Shown here piece after piece: positions 1 to 9,600 of a stretch of 64,000 nucleotides of DNA (position 1 is the first letter of the stretch; each line of letters starts with the position of its first letter). The notes below the pieces were generated by a model that made no database searches, was not told where the DNA came from, and saw only the letters and a list, made by a program, of their open reading frames with translations. The position numbers were made by a program, and so were the translations under genes. The stretch covers positions 1,116,001 to 1,180,000 of the forward strand of contig NZ_SDHZ01000001.1 in NCBI RefSeq assembly GCF_004118675.1, given 5' to 3'. This stretch comes from Filimonas effusa. Its GTDB lineage: Bacteria; Bacteroidota; Bacteroidia; Chitinophagales; Chitinophagaceae.

Positions 1-449
1 AATGAACAAAACATCGTTTTAGACAAGAATTCGATTGTAGTATTTGTTGGACCAAATAATGGCGGAAAGAGTACTACGTTAAGAGAGTTAGCGTTGGGGC
101 GAAACCTTCATCATCAAAGCAGATATGTGATTAACGACATTGAAGTTGGTATTACCGGTACTCACAACGAGGTCGTTGAAAAGATGCATAATAAACAAAT
201 TGGCAATACTTATTATATCATTAACAAAGATGACTACCAAAATCCAATTGGTTATGGGCAGAGCGATTTTCTTAAAAATTGAGAGCAGGCTTTGAAGGGC
301 GATGACTACTCGTTCAGTAGTATATTTCGATTCTTTGTAAATGAGTTAAAAACAAAGGATCGGCTTAAATTAGTTGAGCCGGCAATCAATATTGACACTT
401 TTGAACGGCCCTGCCATGATCCAATACATATTATTAAAGCAGATGGAAA
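1..449 (+). pseudogene. AAA ATPase, 5' fragment (interrupted by IS66)
   Basis: The frame is open from base 1, so the true start lies outside the window. A Walker A motif, GPNNGGKST, is encoded at about 49-75, which identifies a P-loop ATPase of the AAA/OLD-like type. The frame meets a TGA at 280-282 but stays open in the same frame afterwards up to the IS66 insertion, so the TGA looks like a nonsense mutation rather than a natural end. Removing the element and one target copy restores the frame into the fragment at 2755, which carries the Walker B motif. ATPases of this class often partner nucleases in phage defence; that role is inferred only. The gene cannot make a full protein in this form. 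Confidence 0.8.
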
Positions 450-476
450 GTAAGCCTCCGTCCAAGTACATCTTTT
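450..476 (+). repeat. IS66 terminal inverted repeat, tnpC-side end
   Basis: It begins GTAAGCCTCC and ends AAGTACATCTTTT; it matches the reverse complement of 2728-2754 except for a few bases in the middle. The 8 bases before it (442-449, GATGGAAA) are the target duplication. Confidence 0.93.
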
Positions 477-485
477 GGATCTGAT

Positions 486-1976
486 TTATTTATGGTATCT
501 GTGCGGTAATAGTTCGTGTACCCTGTTGACGGGGTGATCAGCTATTTTTTTAAGGACATCTCTTAACCATTCATATGGCTCAATGCCGTGCATTTTGCAG
601 GTGCCCAACAGCGAGTATAGCATCGCGCTTCTTTTAGCGGCTTCGTGGCTGCCGGCGAACAAATAATTCTTTCTGCCCAGAGCAATGGGGCGGATACTGT
701 TCTCAACAGGATTATTATCGATGTTTAGTTTGCCATCATTAACATAGGCAGACAGTCTTTCCCAGCGCTGCAGGCTGTAAGCTATGGCTTTACCGATAGC
801 ACTTTGCGGCAGAACTTGTATATATTGCTGTTGAAGCCATAATCCCATATTCTTCAGGATAGGAACAGCCTTAATCCTGCGCACTTCCTTTACTTCGGCA
901 AAGTTCAGTTGCTGTTCTTTGCAGATACGCTCAATGATATACAATTTCTGGATCTCTTCCATAGCATGGGACGCACGGGCTTCATCATTATCTAATGCGT
1001 CATTGAACATGCGTCGGGCATGAGCCATGCAGTGGATCAGGGTAATATCCTGTCTCCTGGCAAAAATCTCATACCCAACATACCCATCGGTCTGAAGATA
1101 TCCTTTAAAATCTTTCAGTATATCCACCGGACCTTCTCTTCCACGGCCTTCCTGGTAATCGAACAATACTGTTTTATCGATACTGTTCTGGTACACCCAG
1201 TAGTAGCCGCGGTGAGTTTCGCCCTTCTTATCCTTGTCCATTACTTTGATTGGCGTCTCGTCGGCATGCAGGTAGTTGCTTTGTAACACTTCCGTTTTTA
1301 ATGCCTCAAATAATGGCGTTATAAGCTGGCTGGCGCCACTTACCCAGTCGGTTAACGTAGAATAAGCCAGCTTAACGCCAGTTCTTTCAAAACGCTGCAT
1401 CTGCCTGTGCAGTGGCAAGTGATCTATATACTTGTCAATAATTATCTGTGCTAAGAGTCCTTCGCCGGCCATTGCCTTATCTAATGGTCGTGAAGGTAAC
1501 TGACCTATCAGAACTCCGCTACTATCCGGTTTTGCATATTTGACCCTTCTGTATTGTTTCACGTATAACTCTCCTGGTTCATACTCCAGGACTTCTGTTA
1601 TCTCTTCCCCCATCTTTTTACAACCACTTGTATCGCAGGCGGGCTCGATCAGGATTTCTTCCCGGCGAAGACTTTCCGGCAGTTTCATGCGGCCAGGATG
1701 CTGCAGAGGTTTGGTTTCAACATTCACCGTATGCCGGGTATAGCTTATTTGTTTAGTTGCAGTGACAGCGGCTGAAGCAATAGCTTCAGCAGAAAGGTCT
1801 AAAGAGAGCTGAGGATGCGTTGTGTCGTCTGCTACAAAACGTTCGTGTTTAGAACCAAAGATCATTTTTTGTAACTGGGCGAGTTGCTGAGACAGCTGAA
1901 GCACCTGCAATTGCAGGCTGGCATTGAGCGCCTGGCCTTGCTCGTAGAGTGCTTTATAATCTACTTCAGCTGTCAT
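486..1976 (-). CDS. tnpC: IS66 family transposase TnpC
   Basis: This is the catalytic DDE transposase of IS66 elements, 496 residues, the usual size. The N-terminal part has a leucine-rich coiled coil followed by the family signature KMIFGSKHERF. The catalytic core shows LHADETPIKVM (first Asp), QTDGYVGYE (second Asp) and DNNPVENSIRPIALGRKNYLF (Glu). A cysteine cluster before the core (ACDTSGC) fits the zinc-finger-like segment of the family. It is the last gene of the element's operon and ends close to the inverted repeat. No frameshift is seen, so it is probably functional. Confidence 0.96.
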   Translation of the reverse strand: MTAEVDYKALYEQGQALNASLQLQVLQLSQQLAQLQKMIFGSKHERFVADDTTHPQLSLDLSAEAIASAAVTATKQISYTRHTVNVETKPLQHPGRMKLPESLRREEILIEPACDTSGCKKMGEEITEVLEYEPGELYVKQYRRVKYAKPDSSGVLIGQLPSRPLDKAMAGEGLLAQIIIDKYIDHLPLHRQMQRFERTGVKLAYSTLTDWVSGASQLITPLFEALKTEVLQSNYLHADETPIKVMDKDKKGETHRGYYWVYQNSIDKTVLFDYQEGRGREGPVDILKDFKGYLQTDGYVGYEIFARRQDITLIHCMAHARRMFNDALDNDEARASHAMEEIQKLYIIERICKEQQLNFAEVKEVRRIKAVPILKNMGLWLQQQYIQVLPQSAIGKAIAYSLQRWERLSAYVNDGKLNIDNNPVENSIRPIALGRKNYLFAGSHEAAKRSAMLYSLLGTCKMHGIEPYEWLRDVLKKIADHPVNRVHELLPHRYHK

Positions 1977-2021
1977 GGATACAAATATGTTACACTATCA
2001 GCTATGCCAATAATTTTATTT

Positions 2022-2393
2022 TCAACCGGCAGGAGCCCTTTGTTGATATCTTTTGCGGTAACGGATCGTTTGTAGAGAGATGCCTTGTAATATGAAGTGT
2101 AACTGGTCGACAGTCAGCACCATACTCTTTGCATCCAGGTCAAAGGCTGGCACCTCAAAAGCGCCTTGCTGTAATCGACGATAGAAGATCGTAAACCCGC
2201 CCTGTTCATAAACAAGTAATTTTAAATGGGTGCGCGGGCGGTTAATAAATATAAACGCATCGCCTTGTGTAACCTGCCTGCCCAGCTCATTGGTAATGAT
2301 CCCGCACAATTGATTGAACCCTTTGCGCATATCGGTTTCTTTGCGGTACAGGTGATAAGACCGGTGGGTACCAAGTTGTAAAAGACTGCTCAT
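2022..2393 (-). CDS. tnpB: IS66 family accessory protein TnpB (Orf2)
   Basis: A small protein required with TnpA and TnpC for IS66 transposition; its biochemical role is not well defined. The family signature TDMRKGFNQLCGII is present, followed by the conserved GDAFIFINRPRTHLKLLVYE segment and FYRRLQQGAFEVP. The annotated start overlaps the tnpA stop as ATGA (2390-2393), which implies translational coupling. A downstream Met inside the DMRKGF motif is too late to be the start. The gap to tnpC is 45 bases. Confidence 0.93.
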   Translation of the reverse strand: MSSLLQLGTHRSYHLYRKETDMRKGFNQLCGIITNELGRQVTQGDAFIFINRPRTHLKLLVYEQGGFTIFYRRLQQGAFEVPAFDLDAKSMVLTVDQLHFILQGISLQTIRYRKRYQQRAPAG

Positions 2394-2689
2394 GAGGCTA
2401 ATTCTTTTAGGTAAGCCGGGCTAACAGGTTGATAAAGTTTTATGCCGTTTACCTCAGCAAATAAACCTGTCGCTGCAACGCTCAACTGGAGACGGGTAAA
2501 TGAATCGCTGCCGGATTTACTCTCCTTTTCATAACGCTTCCGCCAGTTATGAAAACTTCCTTGAGGGATCGATCGTTCTGCGCAAAATGATTTTATGCTT
2601 AGGCCGCTCTGGTGATAAGCTTCTAATAAATTCAGGATGACAGACCTGCTCCTAAATTGCCGGCGGTTGGATGGTGATAATCCTTCCAT
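2390..2689 (-). CDS. tnpA: IS66 family accessory protein TnpA (Orf1)
   Basis: A 99-residue protein with an N-terminal helix-turn-helix of the IS3/IS66 Orf1 type: SGLSIKSFCAERSIPQGSF followed by HNWRKRYEK. It is the first gene of the IS66 operon, starting about 40 bases inside the element, so the promoter must lie in or next to the terminal repeat. Its stop codon overlaps the start of tnpB. It presumably binds the element ends. Length and order are typical of the family. Confidence 0.9.
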   Translation of the reverse strand: MEGLSPSNRRQFRSRSVILNLLEAYHQSGLSIKSFCAERSIPQGSFHNWRKRYEKESKSGSDSFTRLQLSVAATGLFAEVNGIKLYQPVSPAYLKELAS

Positions 2690-2727
2690 GCTTTTGACAG
2701 CTAAGCTACACCGTCAAAATCTCCCGA

Positions 2728-2754
2728 AAAAGATGTACTTAGCCGGGGGCTTAC
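2728..2754 (-). repeat. IS66 terminal inverted repeat, tnpA-side end
   Basis: Read on the minus strand it begins GTAAGCCCCC and continues to AAGTACATCTTTT. It is followed at 2755-2762 by the second GATGGAAA target copy. Confidence 0.93.
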
Positions 2755-3130
2755 GATGGAAAAAAGGAAGAATTATTTTCAGAGTATTTCCGAAATGCAT
2801 TTGGCCAAGATGTTATCATAAATCATTCTGCAGGAGACAAAGTGCCTTTACATGTTGGCACCAGGCCTACGGTTACTGCTGAAAATGATAGAGTATCTTC
2901 TTTCTATCAACAAGAGCTTAGAAAACTTCCATATCTGCATGATCAAGGAGACGGAATGAAAACTTTTGCAGGTGTCTTTATGAGTTTATTCGCAGAAGAG
3001 TATAATATTAATATCATAGATGAGCCTGAGGCATTCCTCCATCCTCCCCAAGCTCTTTTATTGGGCCAAATGATGGGGCGAGAGCTTGATTCAGATAAAC
3101 AGCTTTTTATTGCAACTGTAAGTCTGACTC
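2755..3130 (+). pseudogene. AAA ATPase, 3' fragment with Walker B
   Basis: This continues the fragment that begins at base 1: after removal of IS66 and one target copy, codons run in phase through DGKKEELFSEYF. It contains NINIIDEPEAFLHPPQALL, the Walker B/D-loop segment of AAA ATPases of the OLD/SMC-like group, and then LFIAT, where relatives normally continue with a His-Ser switch motif. Here the homology stops near 3118 and the remaining codons to the TAA before 3247 are unlike the family, so the 3' end is probably deleted. It runs convergently into the DUF3883 gene. With the internal TGA and the IS insertion the gene is dead three times over. Confidence 0.75.
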
Positions 3131-3229
3131 ATTACATGTTTTACTATCAAAGTAAAAAGGGTAGTGCAGAAGTAATAGGTAAGCTAGAGGTATTAACCAG
3201 GGGTTACCCGACATGTGGCTTTTTAATAA

Positions 3230-4363
3230 TTATTTCCTTATGCTAACCTTATATCCATCGGTAATCAGATCTGCTTTTTGAAGGTCTACCATTTCCCAGG
3301 AGGGAGTGCCGAAAATATCCCATACTCTATACAATCTGTATTTGTTTTTGTTAGTTTCGTAGAACCTGTATTCTGATGATGATAGGAAAAATGTTTTCCC
3401 AAGTGGATGTTTCCTGTCCAAGGTAGTCGTTTTTACCTCAATGTAGATTTCCGTTCCATCTTGCTCGTAACTTAAAATATCGTATCCTTCATTGTCCGAC
3501 TCAAGAGAAACATGACGAGGAGGTCGCTTTTCTGCATTTGACCACGCTGCTGTTTTGTTTCGCTCTATATCCATAATGTATTCTTCTCCTTTAAGGCCAA
3601 TAAATGCCAGTCTTTCTGCTTTTTGGGCCCTTTGTTCTGGGGTGAGTGCATTCATTTTTCTTTTGGAGGGCATAAAATTGTTTACTTTTTCAGGTATAAC
3701 CCCTAATAAAGGAATTACCAGGGCTACATAAAAGTCTATGCTTTCTAGATCGATATAGCCGAACGAATTGGGACATATTTTGATGGTCACAGAAGAATAT
3801 GTTGGATCAATAGAAGCATTAGACAACCACTCTTCTGGGCTAACAACACTGTCTTTTATTTCAGCACGAAATCCTATTTCAAAGAGGTCATAATATCTTT
3901 TCCTTAATTTGTTGTCGTTATTTAGCGCCATAGATAAAAGGAAGCCAATTTTTTTCAATTCGGCTTCGTATTTAAGTCGCTTGTCTTTATCAAGACGAAA
4001 AGAAGAAGCTCTGCCAAAATAAAATCCCACATCCAAGCTGCCATTTAAACCGTCTATAACAAAGCTTATTTGTGCAGCATATTGCTTATTGTCAGAGCCT
4101 TTAAAGATTCCCGACCACACCCGCCTTAAGCCGCCACCACGCCCTACAGGATTTCCAGTCGAGTGTTCTGAGCGAAGTACACCAAAATCTTGTTCATACT
4201 TTTGCTTAAAAAAATCTGACATTACTTTTAGTCTTCGCCTCAATTCCAGTAGCTCATTAATTTCGTTTTTAGGAACTGAAGTATTTAAACCTTTGGTTGG
4301 ATAATGCTCCTTAGATAATTTTTCGACAAGCGCAATATCCTTCTTTGTAATGTGGCTGATCAT
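3230..4363 (-). CDS. DUF3883 (PD-(D/E)XK-like) nuclease-domain protein
   Basis: This 377-residue protein ends in a DUF3883 domain, a restriction-endonuclease-like fold found in many anti-phage and restriction proteins. The fold's active-site pattern is visible: GLKGEEY with Glu260/261, then EGYDI with Asp295, then IEVKTT with Glu309 and Lys311. The first 230 residues, including GRGGGLRRVWSGIF and DVGFYFGRASSF, are not a domain I recognise; they may hold a sensor or specificity function. It is transcribed away from tRNA-Leu and faces the broken ATPase. The two could have formed one defence pair, but they are convergent, so this is uncertain. Base composition looks more AT-rich than the rest of the window. 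Confidence 0.75.
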   Translation of the reverse strand: MISHITKKDIALVEKLSKEHYPTKGLNTSVPKNEINELLELRRRLKVMSDFFKQKYEQDFGVLRSEHSTGNPVGRGGGLRRVWSGIFKGSDNKQYAAQISFVIDGLNGSLDVGFYFGRASSFRLDKDKRLKYEAELKKIGFLLSMALNNDNKLRKRYYDLFEIGFRAEIKDSVVSPEEWLSNASIDPTYSSVTIKICPNSFGYIDLESIDFYVALVIPLLGVIPEKVNNFMPSKRKMNALTPEQRAQKAERLAFIGLKGEEYIMDIERNKTAAWSNAEKRPPRHVSLESDNEGYDILSYEQDGTEIYIEVKTTTLDRKHPLGKTFFLSSSEYRFYETNKNKYRLYRVWDIFGTPSWEMVDLQKADLITDGYKVSIRK

Positions 4364-4660
4364 ATATCAACTGGTCTGTTCACTGAAGATACGAAAACGA
4401 GCTTTATAAGCTTTCCAATACTATTATAGATTTCACATCATACTTATCTTAGATGCGAGAAATAGTTAACTCAAATTAAAGCATTGTGCCGAATCACAAC
4501 GCTGCTTATTAAACGATAATAAAAAAAGAAAGGATTGATAAAACGAGATAAAGGAATTGTGTTGTGAGTTTGCACCGAATTGAATAAAAAAGCTGCCTGT
4601 CATTGGCGCGTTAAACAATAATTGGGAATAGGCTTAGGAATACGCAAAAAAAACTTCAAA
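4364..4660. other. Intergenic, no gene seen
   Basis: AT-rich stretch between the nuclease gene and tRNA-Leu. No supported reading frame, structured RNA or long repeat was seen. It should contain the promoter of the nuclease gene, but no clear TAnnTTTG match was identified close to its start. Confidence 0.5.
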
Positions 4661-4665
4661 AACAA

Positions 4666-4699
4666 AAAAGGTTGCAAACCTCTCGATTTACAACCTTTT
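4666..4699 (-). terminator. Terminator hairpin after tRNA-Leu
   Basis: On the minus strand AAAAGGTTG pairs with CAACCTTTT across a 16-base loop just downstream of the tRNA, followed by T residues. The position fits a factor-independent terminator for the tRNA transcript. Confidence 0.6.
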
Positions 4700-4702
4700 A
4701 AG

Positions 4703-4786
4703 TGCCCAGAAAAGGATTCGAACCTTCACACCCTTGCGGGCGCTGCGACCTGAACACAGTGCGTCTACCAATTTCGCCATCTGGGC
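4703..4786 (-). tRNA. tRNA-Leu (anticodon CAG)
   Basis: The minus strand folds as a class II tRNA: acceptor GCCCAGA pairs with TCTGGGC, the D loop carries TTGGTAGAC, the anticodon stem CTGTG/CGCAG encloses TTCAGGT with anticodon CAG, the variable arm is GCGCCCGCAAGGGTGT, and the T arm carries GGTTCGAATCC. The discriminator is A and CCA is not encoded, as is usual in Bacteroidota. It reads CUG codons. The AT-rich, IS-bearing region starts at its 3' side, a common site for island integration, although I could not find a duplicated tRNA end within the window. Confidence 0.95.
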
Positions 4787-4904
4787 ATCTCTGATTCTTT
4801 AAGAACTTCCCCATTTTCAAGCTGTTATGCTATCGTTTGGGGTTGCAAATATAGGATTATCTTTATTCCCGCCAAAAAAGATTCAACTTATTTTTCAAAT
4901 TGAC

Positions 4905-6518
4905 TTATTTTTTTTCTGATAGCCTTCTTAACAACTCATAACGATTCTCCTGCACCGCAGGTTTTAACCGGCTGTCTACATCAATATACATTACCATAGG
5001 TTTTTTAGATGTAGAAGGTAACCAGGTGGGTAATGTTGGCGCAGCAGGATTCCCGTTTTTTATGAATGCCTCAAAATAGGCCTGCATTGTCTTTGATACT
5101 TTATAGTCGTCTTCCGTCCATGCATACACTTTGTTGGTAGATAAGTTGCCCATGGCATATTCTATTTCCGCAGAATGTACTGCGCCTTTTGAAGCAGGTG
5201 CCGGCTTAGCCTTAGCTGTCTTCTGAATGCCGCCTGCAAGTCCTGGTGTAGCCCCGGCCATCTGCGGGGTCATCGCTGGCCTTGCTTTGGTATAGTAATA
5301 ACGGAATACAGGATGTGCGCCGGTTTTCGAATGAACATCTATCCATTGCCAGGTGCTGAACGATATAAACCTGTCGCCCGCCAAATCGGTGGCAACCTGT
5401 TCTACTGCTTCATCAGTACCGGCTTTATAAACTTCCAGAATAGCAGCGGCATCGCTGCCATATAAACGCCGGACGGCTTTTTCGTAATTGGTTATAGTTG
5501 GTTTTTCATTACCCAGGATCATCCTGTAGTTCATCTCCTCATTATTCCAACCCGCTAATAACGGAATAGAGGCCTGATTACCTTTTGCATAGATATCTTT
5601 AGGACTCTCAGGAAAAAAATAACCATCTACCACAGATGAAAAGCGATATGCTCCGGAACGCGCAGCTGCCTGTAACAATGTATCTGCATTCATCTCGCGT
5701 AATGCCTGTAATGAACCGGCATGTACCAGTTGTGCAAATTGTTTTCCTGTTGTCTCTCCATTTTCAAGCGATACCGGTGGAAATGCACCCAATAGGGAGC
5801 CGCTTTCTCCTATAGCGCCAGCCAGCAGATCTTTGGAAAGGGGAGAGGCCATCTGGGCGCTTACAGAAATAGAGCCCGCCGATTCTCCTGCTATCGTAAT
5901 TCGCTTTGGATCGCCGCCAAAAGACGCGATATTCTCATATACCCATTTGAGGGCGGCAGCCTGGTCGAGTAACCCATAATTGCCGGATGCATGGTAAGGG
6001 GCCTCCGCAGACAACTCAGGATGCGCCAGAAAGCCAAACACGCCCAGCCGGTAATTGACGGTAACCGTTACTATACCACGACGGGCCATACTTTCTCCAT
6101 CGTAGCGCGGTTCCGATGCGTCACCCGCTATAAACCCGCCGCCATAAAAATAAACCAGCACCGGCAACGCCGCTTTAGACGGCGCTTGCGGCATCCAGAT
6201 ATTAAGATACAGGCAGTCTTCACTCATGCCGTTTGATCTTGAGTTCATATCTCCATAAACATTGGTCTGCATAGGCTTTGCTGCAAACTGGTAGGCCCTG
6301 CGAACACCCGCCCAGGAAGGTAATGGCTGTGGCGCCTTCCACCTGAGTGCGCCGATAGGTGGCGCTGCAAATGGAACGCCTTTGAAACTTGTGACGCCCT
6401 CGGCTTTAAGTCCTTCAAGCATGCCTTTAGCTGTCTTTACCTGTACCGGAATTCCCTGCGCAAAGCTGCTTATCATGAGGAGCAGGCAAACGAAAACGGC
6501 AAGCTGTTTCTGTATCAT
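4905..6518 (-). CDS. Secreted carboxylesterase (type B family)
   Basis: An alpha/beta-hydrolase of the carboxylesterase type-B family (ESTHER block C); it hydrolyses carboxylic esters, exact substrate unknown. The start at 6518 is chosen because it begins a clean signal peptide, MIQKQLAVFVCLLLMISSFAQ, whereas the 27 upstream codons are not signal-like. Family landmarks are the N-terminal FKGVPFAAPPIGALRW, the SEDCLYLNIW motif, the oxyanion segment YFYGGGF, the nucleophile in GESAGS (Ser213), the acidic member in LLAGWNNEE and the histidine in HSAEIEYAMGN. Length of about 537 residues is normal. It is a single-gene unit downstream of the surface-protein gene and upstream of tRNA-Leu. Confidence 0.9.
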   Translation of the reverse strand: MIQKQLAVFVCLLLMISSFAQGIPVQVKTAKGMLEGLKAEGVTSFKGVPFAAPPIGALRWKAPQPLPSWAGVRRAYQFAAKPMQTNVYGDMNSRSNGMSEDCLYLNIWMPQAPSKAALPVLVYFYGGGFIAGDASEPRYDGESMARRGIVTVTVNYRLGVFGFLAHPELSAEAPYHASGNYGLLDQAAALKWVYENIASFGGDPKRITIAGESAGSISVSAQMASPLSKDLLAGAIGESGSLLGAFPPVSLENGETTGKQFAQLVHAGSLQALREMNADTLLQAAARSGAYRFSSVVDGYFFPESPKDIYAKGNQASIPLLAGWNNEEMNYRMILGNEKPTITNYEKAVRRLYGSDAAAILEVYKAGTDEAVEQVATDLAGDRFISFSTWQWIDVHSKTGAHPVFRYYYTKARPAMTPQMAGATPGLAGGIQKTAKAKPAPASKGAVHSAEIEYAMGNLSTNKVYAWTEDDYKVSKTMQAYFEAFIKNGNPAAPTLPTWLPSTSKKPMVMYIDVDSRLKPAVQENRYELLRRLSEKK

Positions 6519-6691
6519 ACAAAACGATTTAATGCGTATAGGTAAATTTACATATATAAAACTTACCTGCAACGCAACAAATCGAGCTGGTGCATTCAAC
6601 CATTGGTAAATGCCGGATTTGTTTTGTTTGACTTTCCGCGACTGTAGCTACTGATAATAGGTGGATGGTATTCCGGTTTATCGGGAAGGGG

Positions 6692-9600
6692 TTAACGCAT
6701 AAGCAAAACAGTACCCTTTTCCTCCTGCAGAGGCTGCCCTTCGAGTTGATAACGGCAAAGCCATACAAATGCACCTGGCGGCTGGATTTCGCCTTTAAAT
6801 AGGCCATTCCAGCCTTTTCCGTCATATTCGCTGGTTTGATGTACTACCTGGCCCCACCGGTTATAGATCGTCAATGCATACTTTGCTATTCTTCCGAATA
6901 CCAGGGGCTTAAAGTAATCGTTACGGCCATCCTGGTTGGGCGTAAATGCGGTTGGGGCATAAAATCCTTCTATACATTTCCGGAGACCTACCACCACCGT
7001 ATCCTTCCCTACACACTCGTGTTCATCAGTAGCCTGAAGCCAGTATATGCCGGGTGTAGTAACTGTAAGACTGGCAGCAACAGACGCATCGCTCCAGGCA
7101 TATTGCCGGAACCTGGTAACCGGACGAATAACAATGGTGCCATAGGAACACATGCTTGTATCCTTTGGGAGAAAACCGGAAGGCAACGGCAGCCACCTGT
7201 TGATGGAGCGTGTTTCGGTGGCTTCACAGCCGTGCTGATCTGTTACCTTCACCCAATAGTTACCCAGCGATGAAATAGTTGTCGCTGTGCCTGTGGAGCC
7301 ATCGCTCCATAAGTAGCTGGTGTAGCCGTCCCTCGCTTTTAATACTTTCGAAGCTCCGGTACAGATGGTATTATCCGACCCTAAACCTGCCACGGGCTTT
7401 GCCAAAATGGCTTCGATGATCAGTGTATCACGGGATATACAGTCATTGGTATAAGTAGCCAGCACACTATAGCGGCCTGCGGCGTTCACTGTAATGGATG
7501 GCGTGGTTGCTCCTGTGCTCCAGAGATATCCCCGGAAGGAAGCGCCTGCATGAAGGGGCAAAGAGGTGCCCTCGCAAAGACTGGTATCATTGCCAAGCCT
7601 GATATCCGGTGAATACAATACTTTCACCTCTATTGTATCGTAGATAAAACAATCCGGGCGCTTTTGTGCAGTCAGCATATACTTTGTATCGATGACGGGA
7701 TTTACCACTACATGCTGCATTGACTGTGAAAAGCTGTTACCGGCTGTACGCCAGTTGTAATTTATAAATCCATTGGGGGCATTGAGGTGAAGTGTGTCGT
7801 TGTTGCACTTCTGCCGGTCTGTGGCAGGTGTATAACCAAGGTTCGTTTCTGTTGTCACTATAATATCGTCGGTCGAAATATTGCCACAGCCATCTTTCAC
7901 TGTAACACTGTATTTGCCGGGCGCTGTTACGGAGCGCAGAGAGTCCGTTGATCCGTTGTCCCATAGATAGGATGCATAGCCTTTTTTCGCGTTAAGCACG
8001 ATTGTATTATTGGGGCAGAGCGCAACATCGGCGCCAAGGTTCACTTTTGCCGGTAGGTTTGTGGCTTCAATGACCAGTGAGTCTGTTAGTAAACCGCAGG
8101 TTGTATTCAGTGTCGCGTATATCGTTACTGTTGCAGCACTGTTACAGGTAATGGTAGCCTTGTCGTCCGAAGCCTGGGAAATGGTTACAAGCGGCGAGTT
8201 GCTGCTAAAAACAACGCGGTCTGTACAGCCGCCATCTTTTTTTATCTGATAGGTATTGGCTGTTCCGGTGCAAACGATAGACGGGCCGTTTATTCTGCCA
8301 AGCCGGCAGGTTCTGAGCTGTCCGCAAGTAATATCCCATGAAAAACCGCTGCCATCAAAGACCGGGAAATCTGCATTCGGGGCGATGTCATATTTAAATG
8401 TGCCGCCATTCAGCGATACCGGCTCTATGGGCACAGCCAGATCGGTAACGACCGTATTGTTTGCTACTGCATTGCAGGTGCCTATTGTTCCACCCGGAGA
8501 GGTTTGCATTAACATCGCCTGCTCTACTACATTACCGCCGCCCGGATAAGTGACATGTCTTCCTGCCATGACAAGCGCCCCGGCAGGTGTTACGGTGATG
8601 TCATCTACCGTTTCCTGACCAGCATTGGGATAGTGCCAGCTCCATTCGGGCTGTCCTGCGCTATTGAGCTTGTAGGCGTATAAATCGTTTTGAACATTGT
8701 TCATGAAGGTTTGCCCGGGGATAACGCCAATACGGGCGTAAGGATCAAAAAGTTTACTTCGGAACAACGATGCTAAAAAAGCCCCGCTTTGCGGATTGGT
8801 GATACGTTGCGCACTGATCAGCTGCCCTTCTTCATTAAGCCGGACAATAGCCTGTGCCGTTTGATTTGTTCCCCGGTAGTTTGTAGATGTGCTGCCACTC
8901 AACACCAGCTCTCCGTTTGCATATTCCATCCAGTCGAACGCAAATTCTGCCTGCCCCTGCGCGGAAGATGCTTTTAAAAATGACTTCGCCCACAATAAGG
9001 CGCCAGTTTGTTTGTCTAATTTCGCGAGGATATTTTCGGAGTAGCCAGTAGAAGACCAATTATTGTAACTGTAACCTGTTGTATAGAATCCGGACGGGGT
9101 TTCCACTACGCAACGTGCGTTAAGGTAGGAGTTCAATGTCATTCTCCGGCCCCATTGCTGTTCTCCTGTAGCATTCAGCTTCATGACAACGCCGGTACTT
9201 GAATGTACACTGGATAAAATGAAACCTCCATCACTGGTTTCCTGTATCTGTTCAATGATCGGCTGGTCTACATATACTACGTGTTCCCGCTGCCACACTT
9301 TATTGCCGTTACCATCGAAACAAAAGATATGTCGCATCGATGCCACAATAATAAGATTGCCCTTTGTAATAGTTGAAGCATTGAACCGGGTATCACTTTC
9401 GTAGGCGGCATCTTTCAGTCCTGCAAATTTTACCCACTTCATTTGCCCGGTGGCCGAAATGCGCATGACCATCCCATATACTTTATAATAACTATCACCA
9501 GCCAGGTTGGGCCTGATAGAGCCTACTGCAATATAATCCCCATCTACATACTGGTGAATTCTGCGAAAACCCGAAAAGGAATATTGACTGGTATTTTGGA

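Larger units (their letters stand above)
450..2754 (-). mobile_element. IS66-family insertion sequence, complete
   Basis: The element is about 2.3 kb and carries the IS66 gene set tnpA-tnpB-tnpC, all on the minus strand. It is bounded by imperfect inverted repeats starting GTAAGCC and both containing AAGTACATCTTTT. The host sequence GATGGAAA occurs directly on both sides (442-449 and 2755-2762), an 8-bp duplication as expected for the IS66 family. All three reading frames are intact, so it may still be mobile. It sits inside an ATPase gene. Passenger genes are absent. Confidence 0.96.

Noticed and set aside
280-282. Possible stop-codon readthrough or selenocysteine at the ATPase TGA
   Set aside because: The gene is already broken by IS66 and has lost its 3' end, so a plain nonsense mutation is the simpler reading; no SECIS-like stem was seen.
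4703-4786. Prophage or integrative-element attachment site at tRNA-Leu
   Set aside because: No integrase gene and no second copy of the tRNA 3' end were found in the window; only the position is suggestive.
6529-6825. 98-codon frame bridging the surface-protein and esterase genes
   Set aside because: It overlaps the end of the T9SS protein in another frame and has no signal, domain or spacing to support it.
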